NCBI RefSeq assembly: GCF_029227915.1
Contig: NC_079880.1
Coordinates: forward strand, 11,497,501-11,561,500
Length of the DNA stretch: 64,000 nucleotides
Reading direction: 5' to 3'
DNA from: Hydractinia symbiolongicarpus
Lineage: Eukaryota; Cnidaria; Hydrozoa; Anthoathecata; Hydractiniidae
Shown: in pieces, positions 33,500 through 41,605 of the stretch
Position numbering within the stretch: position 1 is the first letter of the stretch
How the letters are laid out: every line of letters begins with the position of its first letter
Notes under the pieces: generated by a model
The model's database searches: none
Seen by the model: only the letters and a program-made list of their open reading frames with translations
What the model was told of the DNA's origin: nothing
Position numbers and translations under genes: made by a program

Positions 33500-33960
33500 G
33501 ATGAGTCGGCAAGGGGGCTTGACTACACTCAGTCTTGTCTTTGGAGAGTGACGACTCCACTTATTACCCCAGTCAAAAATAAAACAAAATCAAATAAAAA
33601 TTAAGTTAGCAAGGGGGTTTGATCATACTAGGTCTTGTCTTTGGAGAGTGACGAATCCACTTATTACCCCAGTAAAAATAAATAAATAAATAAAAATATA
33701 TTAGCAGGGGGGGTTTGATCACACATGATCTTGTCTTTGGAGAGTAACGGCTCCACTTATATATGAGTTAAAAACAAAGAATAGCACAGAACAAAAAGTG
33801 GTCAAAGTTTACTTTAGGAAGATAGGGATGTCTAGTTTCTGCTGAATGGGTCGAAAGAGGAGTACAACCTCTATCTTATTTCCAAAGAAAACAGGTTGAG
33901 TTCATCATTGCGGTGGCTTGCCACCTCTTTGTAAATTATTTTCTTTCTTTAACACCTTTA
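33500..33960 (-). repeat. SIR repeat with three M3 modules (copy C11)
   Basis: On the minus strand it starts GAAAATAATTTACAAAGAGG, GTGGCAAGCCACC. After hairpin 3 it jumps directly to the tail of M2 (CAGCAGAAACTAGACATCC), so most of M2 is deleted. Three M3 modules follow, each about 90 bp with AT-rich spacers (33705-33775, 33610-33680 and 33500-33570). Their second hairpins are GATCA/TGATC, a weakened GACC...GATC form, and GACT/AGTC. Confidence 0.85.
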
Positions 33961-34214
33961 ATACATTTGATAAAACATGTGCAAGAAGAACATGTGGGTG
34001 AGGAAAAAATATTGTTGGCAGTTGACGTTGAGTAACAATGAGGGAAATAAAAACGGAAGACTGAAGTAAGTTTAAAACTGCTTTTTATACATTTTCTCCA
34101 TGATAGCTAGGAATTTTGTGTTTTTATCAATCCTTTAAGAAACATGATATCTAATCTATATTAAATATGGCCAACAAGTAGTAACTATGGAGGGACATCT
34201 ACCACCTGCAATTC

Positions 34215-34667
34215 ATGTCATATTACCAGCTCCTCAGAAGTTATAGCACCGTATATCCAACTTTCTCTGCACCCTACGTTACAATCTTCCTTTGCCATGT
34301 TTGCAACGCTCATCAAACTGCTCAGGTTGAAAAAGAGGTAGTGTCGTGCTGTTCCCATCTCATTTTACAACTTAAACATTTTGCCAGTGCCAACGGCCTT
34401 GTGTCAAAAATTGCCTCTCGTATTACTGCTTACCCTGGTACCCTTTCCATACCTTTTACCGTAGATGGAGAAGTGAAATTTCGTAAAAAATTTCACTTAA
34501 GGGCTATTATCAACCATTGCGGCAACTTCAATAATGGTCACTACACAACCATAGCCTTCGACCAAATGGTTCACAGGTGGATACATTGCAACGATAGAGC
34601 AGAAATTTTCTGTGATGTTATTAACAGTCACCAGTCATATGTTTTCTTTATAGTAGAGCTGAGATAA
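34215..34667 (+). pseudogene. USP-type ubiquitin protease, C-terminal fragment 3
   Basis: The longest of the three. Reads HQTAQVEKEVVSCCSHLILQ, LKHFASANGLVSKIASRITA, YPGTLSIPFTVDGEVKF, then KFHLRAIINHCGNFNNGHYT with the catalytic His, and YVFFIVELR. The N-terminal half with the catalytic Cys is missing, so activity is not expected. It ends 17 bp before an antisense SIR repeat. Confidence 0.7.
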
Positions 34668-34683
34668 GAATATTTTAACCAGA

Positions 34684-35230
34684 ATGAGTCAGCAAGGGGG
34701 CTTGACTACACTCAGTCTTGTCTTTGAAGAGTGACGACTCCACTTATTACCCAGTCAAAAATAAAACAAAATCAAATAAAAATTAAGTTAGCAAGGGTTT
34801 TGATCATACTAGGTCTTGTCTTTGGAGAGTAACGATTCCACTTATTACCTGAGTTAAAAACAAAGAATAGCACAGTTGAACAGAAAGTGGTCAAAGTTTA
34901 CTTCAGGAAGATAGGGATGCCTAGTTTCTGCTGATGACCGTCCGCGCACCTCTTCGAGGTGACCCAGCTAGACATCCAGGGTACTTAGGTTCAGAAATAT
35001 GGGTCGAAACCTACCTGCCATTGGTTAAAGTTCTGTTCATCTTTTCAAATGTGTTGTGTCCCTTTTATTTTTTATATATTTTTTAATTAATTCCTTGTAA
35101 AAAGGGAGAATTGTGCTTTTAAAGGCATTTTCTCTAGAGGAGTACAACCTCTAGCTTATTTCCAAAGACCTAACAGGTTGAGTTCATCATTGCGGTGGCT
35201 TGCCACCTCTTTGCAAATTATTTTCTTCTC
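34684..35230 (-). repeat. SIR repeat, full antisense copy M1-M2-M3-M3 (copy C12)
   Basis: Minus strand order: GAAAATAATTTGCAAAGAGG with GTGGCAAGCCACC (35190-35215), CTAGAGG/CCTCTAG (35130-35155), M2 with GGATGTCTAG/CTAGGCATCC (34915-34978, one wobble) and ACCTC/GAGGT, then two M3 modules (34790-34855 and 34684-34750). The CCG/CGG hairpin of the type copy is disturbed here (GTGCGCGGACGGT). Confidence 0.85.
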
Positions 35231-35599
35231 CAAAAAAGCGATCGAGAAGAAAGATGGGAGCTGAAAAGCACAGTGTGGGGATATTGTGAAAGACGCATGA
35301 AGCTTATATGTAAAAAGAGAAAATATAAAAAACTGACCAGATCGAACTTGCGAAATGTGCAGTTAAGTATTCTTCGAAAAATAACCAATAATTAGAGCAT
35401 ATGATAAAAACACATCTGTAAAACATCTGATTCTCAAGTAAAATTCGATGGTTACATCATTGTCTGGACTATAAGAAATGTATATAATTCTTTAATAGTA
35501 AAACCTGGCAAATAGCGGGTCTTCATTTCCACAAATCAGAAAAAAAATCTGCTGAAAAACAGTAATAGAATTAGTAATAGTAAAAAAATGTACCTACTT

Positions 35600-36543
35600 G
35601 TGGTCTACATTACAGCTGTTTTGCATAAAATGCTCGTTGCAATGCTTCTGTTGGAATAATGAAATGAAACAAATCATCGAAACTGATACCAGGTCCAAAT
35701 TGTATATGGCGTTGTCATCATATGCATATGCTGACATTTGCAACATTTGATTGGGAAATCTTGAATCACCATCAGCAACAAATTGAAGAACTGGCACAAT
35801 TATTTTACTATAAAAGAAAATAATATTTAAAAATATATAGTATATGTAACGACATTACCTGGTTTTGCAGAAAACGATTGTTGGTACTAATTGCTGACAC
35901 TTCATACAATGGTGCATCCAGTGTTGTCTGACAAACAGCCAAGGGGTAAACATAAGTAAATCTTGGTCTACTTAAGGCTTCGGCTTCAGCAAAAACATGA
36001 TAAATATCTGAGGGATATGGTTGTAAAAGTTGGTATGGATTCTACAACTACACCATCACAACCATTTTTATCTATTGCTCTTTTCCGGTTTTCATATGTC
36101 TTAAATTGAGTATATCCCCATAAATAATGGTCATTGTTTACGTCGATATGTGTAACGCCAATTAATCTTTTACAGGGTTTTCTGTCAAACTGCACTGACA
36201 TATCACCGAAAAATTCATTGATGTCAAATTCCTCACGTGTTTCGGACTAAGACTCATCTTATCTCTTCGAATGCAGAAAGTGTTTTTTTTAATCAAGCAG
36301 ATGGTTTTTTTAAAAGTAAACAAGAAACCTTGACGGTTTGAAACACTCGTCGTTTCTGTATATGTGCATGTTCATGAGTATTCTATTACTTATATTTTGA
36401 TAGATGGGATTGCTTAAGCCATAACCGCTTCCATCGATACTGGTTACCGTCTGTGTTGCTTCTACTGTTCTAGCCAGTCGCGAAGTTCCAGAAGGGAAGT
36501 ACGAAAGTTGCTTCAACAAACAACATGACAATGCCTGTTGCAT
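35600..36543 (-). pseudogene. unrecognised multi-exon gene, head-to-head with the RPA-like gene
   Basis: A first exon (36543 to about 36327) encodes MQQALSCCLLKQLSYFPSG... and ends at TCAAG|GTTTCT. A second block (about 36260-35858) encodes FDINEFFGDMSVQFDRKPCK, YLWGYTQFKTYENRKRAID, KNGCDGVVVES and, after a one-base shift, PYPSDIYHVFAEAEALSRPR to NNRFLQNQ followed by a donor GTAATG. A third (about 35810-35618) encodes VPVLQFVADGDSRFPNQMLQ and, after another shift, GPGISFDDLFHFIIPTEALQ. Splice-like ends and coherent protein suggest a real gene with small frameshifts. I do not recognise the family. Confidence 0.5.
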
Positions 36544-36619
36544 GACGAACCAATTAGATTACTGATTTTTTCGCGGTGAGCGAATTGCATTTATTTCTTC
36601 ATTTAAAACTCTGGATAAA

Positions 36620-38085
36620 ATGGCAGCATGGCGTATGAATGTTCTGTTTGGTGAAAGTGTGGTGGTGATTAAGCAACGTAGAATGGCGCAATCCGGAAAG
36701 CAACCTAGAACCCCAGGTAAAATAGAACAGACTTTACTTTCACCTACGCATACGAAGAAGTGTTTTGTGCTGCTGTTGTATAGATAATAAGGCCTTCATG
36801 AGTGTTAAACTTTAGGTAGTTTTAAAGTTAATAAAACGAGTGACTACTACACTACTTCTACCACTACTACTTGCATAGTTACCTACGTATAGCTAGGTAT
36901 AATTTTTTGTATGTATGTAGTTAGCTATAATTTTTCCATGATGATATATATCTTTTATTTTATTTTTTAGAGAAAGGAACTGGTCAAAATTTGGAAGGAT
37001 ATGTGGTGCAACTGTCTCCAATACAGACAGCCAAAAGTAATTCAAGTACCAAATTTTTCGACATGACGTTCAAAACCGAGGATGAAAAGTTTCGTGCTGT
37101 CTGTTTTTCGCCAGAGAAACGACGGAGACTTGAAAAATACTTCGAAAGTGGTACCAGTTGCCAGGTCACCAATGTTATGACTGGCAACAACAAGATGGAA
37201 GTAAAACTCACAAACTTTTCATCCATCAAACCAAAAACAGTCCCTTTCAAGAATGAAAAAATCGAGTGGCAGTATCACACAATTGATGATATCATCAATG
37301 ATGATGATGAGGTGACAAAACAGCTAGCTGTAATGATATTTCTTGTCTAATGACAGCTGGTTCTACTATAGTTAGAGGTTGCAACCCTCTAGAGATTTTT
37401 TGAGCCAGCAACCTATGTCAACATCAAATTCAGAGTCGTATCACGAGGGGAGATAAACAACAAGGGCACCTAAACAACAAGGGCACCTATAAGTTACGAG
37501 AACATGTCATCACAGATGATGGTGTCAATGCAATTATCTTGACAATGTTTGGTGACCTAGTCGATAAACTTGAAGAAACACGTTTATTCGTTGGTTAACT
37601 GCCAAGTCACGACTTTCATGAATAAAAAAAGGCTGAAAAGTTCATATCTTTCTGTTGCGGAGGAAGCAGAAGGATCAATTCCTGATTGAAGCTCTACCGA
37701 GGTGGAAGAAGAATTAGCTTCAACATTGGATTCCACGACAGGGAGTGCAGAAGTCAAGATACGTTCAATTGATGATGGAAGTTTGTGTTCAGTGTTGTCG
37801 TGCAATGAATGTGCAGAACAACTGATAGAGAGTGGGAACAAAAAGTTGCACAAATGTGAATCTTGTGGTGCTGTGCAGTTGGTAAGCATGTGCAAATCAA
37901 AGATAATGGTGTCATTCACTTCATCAACAAACGAGAAGTTCCAGTGCGAGGGTCCCTTAATTCGAGGTGTCTTACCGAATGACATTGAAATTGGTGACAA
38001 TGAGGACTTTTTAATTTTTATGCTTTCGAAAACTTTCGCAATTGAACATGTGAATGGAAAAATTACCAACATAAGTGTCAAGTAG
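36620..38085 (+). pseudogene. RPA-like OB-fold protein gene with introns
   Basis: Exon 1 (36620-36719) begins MAAWRMNVLFGESVVV and ends CCCCAG|GTAAAA. Exon 2 (36972-37311) follows TATTTTTTAG and, in matching phase, encodes an OB fold: LEGYVVQLSPIQTAKS, FKTEDEKFRAVCFSPEKRRR, TSCQVTNVMTGNNKMEV, WQYHTIDDIINDDDE. The next intron (37312-37404) is a SIR M1. Exon 3 resumes PATYVNIKFRVVSRGEINNK but has a 17-bp tandem duplication (37455-37488) that shifts the frame, and further stops near 37600 and 37688. The last part (37702-38085) has a C-x2-C...C-x2-C ribbon (CNEC, CESC), as in the C-terminal domain of the RPA large subunit. Single-stranded DNA binding is inferred. Confidence 0.6.
37312..37404 (+). 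repeat. SIR repeat M1 forming a 93-nt GT-AG intron (copy C13)
   Basis: Starts GTGACAAAACAGCTAGCTGT right after GATGATGATGAG and ends CTCTAGAGATTTTTTGAG before CCAGCA. Removing it joins GAG to CCA and keeps the OB-protein frame. It has hairpin 1 CAGC-TA-GCTG, hairpin 2 TGTC-TAAT-GACA and hairpin 3 TTAGAGG...CCTCTAG. It contains no M2 or M3. Confidence 0.8.
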
Positions 38086-38508
38086 TTCAGTTTGAGATTT
38101 TATTGTTTTTTTTTGTATATATGTTGTGCCCACTTCGCTTTTATGAAGTCTTCTGTTTAGAAACAGAAGACTTCATAAAAGCGAAGTGGGCACAACATAT
38201 ATACAAAAAAAAACAATAAAATCTCAAACTGAACTACTTGACACTTATGTTGGTAATTTTTCCATTCACATGTTCAATTGCGAAAGTTTTCGAAAGCATA
38301 AAAATTAAAAAGTCCTCATTGTCACCAATTTCAATGTCATTCGGTAAGACACCTCGAATTAAGGGACCCTCGCACTGGAACTTCTCGTTTGTTGATGAAG
38401 TGAATGACACCATTATCTTTGATTTGCACATGCTTACCAACTGCACAGCACCACAAGATTCACATTTGTGCAACTTTTTGTTCCCACTCTCTATCAGTTG
38501 TTCTGCAC
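37811..38508. repeat. perfect 348-bp palindrome with 2-nt spacer
   Basis: 37811-38158 and 38161-38508 are exact reverse complements wherever I compared them, separated only by AG. Both arms contain the last exon of the RPA-like gene, so it exists in two tail-to-tail copies. The lengths of the T9 and A9 runs match. Confidence 0.9.
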
Positions 38509-38747
38509 TTTGTACAAGTCTTTTGGTGTGGTTGAAGCACTTTGATTCCGAAGTAAGCAGGTTGACACTGAGATATTACCTTGCGCAAGAAACTGCTCTT
38601 TTGAAAGGGAAATTATCAAGTAATTATACCTAAGAAGAAAGGCAGAAACAGTACTTTGTAAACGTTTCGGAGTTTCTTGCATATGTGAAAAAATTATAAC
38701 ATTTGTTCGTTTCGAGCGCGCGCTGCTGTGAAGGTTGCCCTTTAAGC

Positions 38748-38923
38748 CGGGTTTCCACTAGGCGACGTTTTTCGCGCGAAGCGAAAAATAATTTTTTTCC
38801 CTCCATATTTTTCTCTTCAATTTATTGCGCAATATACACGACATTTTTCAGACACAATGGAAGAGAACAATAGAGACTGAAATTTTTCGCTTCGCGCAAA
38901 AAAAGTAGTCTAGTAGAAATCCG
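38748..38923. mobile_element. 176-bp MITE with about 40-bp TIRs
   Basis: The left end reads CGGGTTTCCACTAGGCGACG and the right end reads inward CGGATTTCTACTAGACTACT. Both continue to GCGCGAAGCGAAAAA. No clean target duplication. It abuts the next element at 38930. Confidence 0.7.
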
Positions 38924-38929
38924 TTTTTA

Positions 38930-39786
38930 AGCTATATCTCCATTCAGCGCTTTTATCGCTGAAGCGCAAAAAGCGCCGGAAGGTGGCTGCGATTTTGTCG
39001 CGCGCTCGCCATTAAATTTAATTTCCATTATGCGCACCAAACTTTCGAGGGGGTAAAAATAGCCTGTTTCATGGTAAAAAAATATGCTGCTTGCGAAACA
39101 AAAGTCAATATCTGCTGTTGTTTGAGTACTTGGTGTTGTTGGTGCTGGTTTGTTGGTTGTTGATACGCGTTTCTTATTGATTCCAAGTAACGATAACCTT
39201 CTTTCGCAAGTTGATCGCCTTCTCAAATTTATTATCAACGAAACCTTGACTCACATCCTCATTTTGAACTTCTAGTTCTACTTGCTGGTTTATTTGCTCT
39301 TGGCGGTTATAAAAGCTAAAAAATGAGGTCGGTTGGTTTTGCCTATTATTATTCTGAAAATGGAATAAACATAAACATCAAGAAAAATGAAGAATGGAGA
39401 ATATATATTTGAAAGTGGGGACATTTCTATAAAGGACAACAAGTGCTATATTATTATCATTCAATGGACAATTTTTGTATTTTGTTCAGTAAACTGTAAA
39501 AAAGTTTGTTTATGTGCGAATACCATCCACGAAGAAGTGCTCTGTTCAGCGGTACCGTGAGGGAGTTTCATTTTTCATTGATTCTGATTGGTTGAGAAAA
39601 GTAGAGTGCGAAGATCTCGGCGATAAAATAGGATAAATTCAACTTTTTCTCTTCAGCGCTTTTGTCGCTCTTTCGCATGACACGTCGGTGCCAGAGGGGT
39701 AATTCGTCATCATTGCGCATGCTCCGATCAGAAGTCACGGCGCTTTTTGCGAAATAGCGACAAAATCGCTGAATGGACATATAGCT
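38930..39786. mobile_element. 857-bp Harbinger-like element with 50-bp TIRs and TTA duplication
   Basis: The left end reads AGCTATATCTCCATTCAGCG and the right end reads inward AGCTATATGTCCATTCAGCG. The similarity continues for about 50 bp to GCAAAAAGCGCC. TTA lies directly outside each end (38927-38929 and 39787-39789), matching the TWA duplication of PIF/Harbinger elements. The interior has short frames only (for example 39238-38927 minus), none recognised as a transposase. Confidence 0.8.
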
Positions 39787-39789
39787 TTA

Positions 39790-40450
39790 CGGCCGTAGTT
39801 GAGCGGGCGCGGGTTCAACTACCAAGTGAAAAGTTTTGTTCATCGGACAGACGATCATATATATTGCGCAATATCCTCAGAGCGCGCGTTCAACTGAAAA
39901 CGGGTCTTAAAATACTCATGAACCGGCTTCGCAGCTGTGCGGTTCGTTAAGCACGGTCTCACCTCCGTAACACGTGACTATCCATACATAACTGTCTCAC
40001 ACTACGTTTCCCCGAGGCGACTATCCATACATCACCGCTGTCTTCGCGCTACACTTTCCTAAGGCTGAGAACGTTTCAATGCGTTGTTTTCACGACACAT
40101 CGTGATCGAGATTTTCTAAAGAAAAATGATTTGAGAAATTTCAAAACAAAATGCGCATGCCCGAAACTTTCTTACACCAATGTGCCATGGATTATGCAAT
40201 AGAAATAATTAAGCGAGTAACTTATTGCATCAACCAATCACAAGACTTGAAAACTTATCCGCGTAGAGGGATTTACCCGTGGTTTCACAAATCGATTATA
40301 AATTTCATGATTAGTACGCAAAGAATTTTGAGTCATAAATATTGTTTCGAATAATGCATTATTACATAAAAAATTAATACAAACATTGTTCCGCTGACGT
40401 TTTCACGAAGTAGCAACCTGCTGCTCCACAAGATTGTTCTATAACATTCT
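39790..40450. other. GC-richer stretch without a recognised gene
   Basis: Less AT-rich than its surroundings, with CGACTATCCATACAT repeated (39966 area and 40018). A 67-residue frame at 40151-40354 is not recognised. Confidence 0.35.
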
Positions 40451-40640
40451 GCATGTCAATCGTATATGTCCCAGGAAAAAACGTAATGCGTTTTCTTTCC
40501 ATTATAAGATTAGGCAAGTCCGCATGTGAATCGTATATGTCCCAGCATGGAACGTAATGCGTTCTCTATCATTATAAGATTAGGCATGTCGCCATGTGCA
40601 TCGTATACGCCCCAGCATAGAACGTAATGCGATTTCTAGA
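40451..40640 (+). repeat. three direct repeats of about 70 bp
   Basis: Units start near 40451, 40522 and 40592 and share GCATGTGAATCGTATATGTC, CCCAGCATGGAACGTAATGCG and ATTATAAGATTAGGCA. The third is truncated. They lie directly upstream of a TATA box. Confidence 0.8.
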
Positions 40641-40680
40641 TTGCCTGATGGATTAATGCTCACGTGATGGTTCAGACGAA

Positions 40681-40716
40681 TATAAAGGCTGCATACGATC
40701 TGTGTAGTCTTCAGTT
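40681..40716 (+). promoter_or_regulatory. candidate core promoter (TATA plus initiator)
   Basis: TATAAAGG at 40681-40688 is followed by TCAGTT at 40711-40716. The distance from the first T of the TATA box to the A of the initiator is about 31-32 bases, the usual spacing for RNA polymerase II. Three direct repeats lie just upstream. No long ORF follows on the plus strand, so a transcript, if any, would be short, spliced or non-coding. Confidence 0.4.
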
Positions 40717-41296
40717 GCACTCGTGTGACTGTTGTAGCAAATGACAAGCATTAGAGAAAAGCTATGAATGAGAACAAACAATTTTCGAAACAAGAAAAAG
40801 TATCGTTTCAGCAGTTTATAGGTTTAAATAACAACAAAATACTGTTGAGGTTCATTATTGCAAAACAATGAAAAAAAATGAAGCTTATCTTAGTGTAAAT
40901 ATAAACTAAATATTTTCTAGCCAAGATAGGGTCATTCGTCGGAAACTTTATTACGAAATAATTGATATGGCTTACCAAAATATGACGACTTGGGCATCAA
41001 ATAGTTGTGAGGTCATTGGTGTGATACACTTGCGCTGATGATTGCAATTACTTTCAATCGAATGAGGTTGAAAAGTTTTAGGTGTAATACAGCACACCAA
41101 CATTTTTTGAAAAACCTAATCCAAAATAACAGAACATGAGAAGAAGTTCATAATGTAGACAACCATCTTGTTGATAGTAGAACAATGTGATTTTGGTTGA
41201 CTGCAATGTCACATAAATACAAAAGGTATATATACAACCAAACTACTAAAAATATTTAAACAAATGTATTTTTTTAATAAAAAAATATCTATATAA

Positions 41297-41450
41297 TATA
41301 TATATATATATATATATGGACTGAAGAAGATTTGAAAAAATTCGAAAATTTTATACCACACCATGTGTTTTGAATGTTTTTATATTCATACACACATAGA
41401 CGAAACTGGTTTTCCTTGTGTATACACTGAAGAAGATTTGAAAAGGATCG
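41297..41450. repeat. AT microsatellite and duplicated motif at the edge of the Helentron
   Basis: An (AT)n run (41297-41318) is followed by CTGAAGAAGATTTGAAAA at 41322 and again at 41427. Each is followed by CGAAAATTTTATACCACACC and ATGTGTTTT. The second copy's tail is the left breakpoint of the 4990-bp tandem unit. It may belong to the 3' end of the Helentron. Confidence 0.6.
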
Positions 41451-41605
41451 AAAATTTTATACCACACCATGTGTTTTTAATGTTATATTTAATATAATAA
41501 ATATTAATATATATATTTAAAATATGCTAACAGGATGATATCATCATCGTAACTCTATAAAAGTGGCTGCAAAGTTGATTGATCAAAATATGGCTTGTCA
41601 GTTTG

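Noticed and set aside
11088-37360. A conserved peptide read through M1 (variants of EVTKQQAV...LV followed by a stop)
   Set aside because: The frame is shared because the DNA is shared within one subtype. Other subtypes read differently, and in the RPA-like gene coding resumes after the segment, which fits an intron better than a C-terminus.
37584-38633. Long ORFs antisense to the end of the RPA-like gene
   Set aside because: They are shadows created by the palindrome and by the opposite strand of the zinc-ribbon exon.
40451-40640. CRISPR-like array
   Set aside because: Three long, imperfect direct repeats without unique spacers in a eukaryotic context; a simple tandem repeat explains them.
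41322-41465. Hammerhead-ribozyme-like core: CTGAAGA followed by a short helix and CGAAA, twice
   Set aside because: The CTGANGA and GAAA boxes are present, but stem II is only three pairs with an extra base, stem III and the cleavage site cannot be paired, and the first copy lacks even the short helix.
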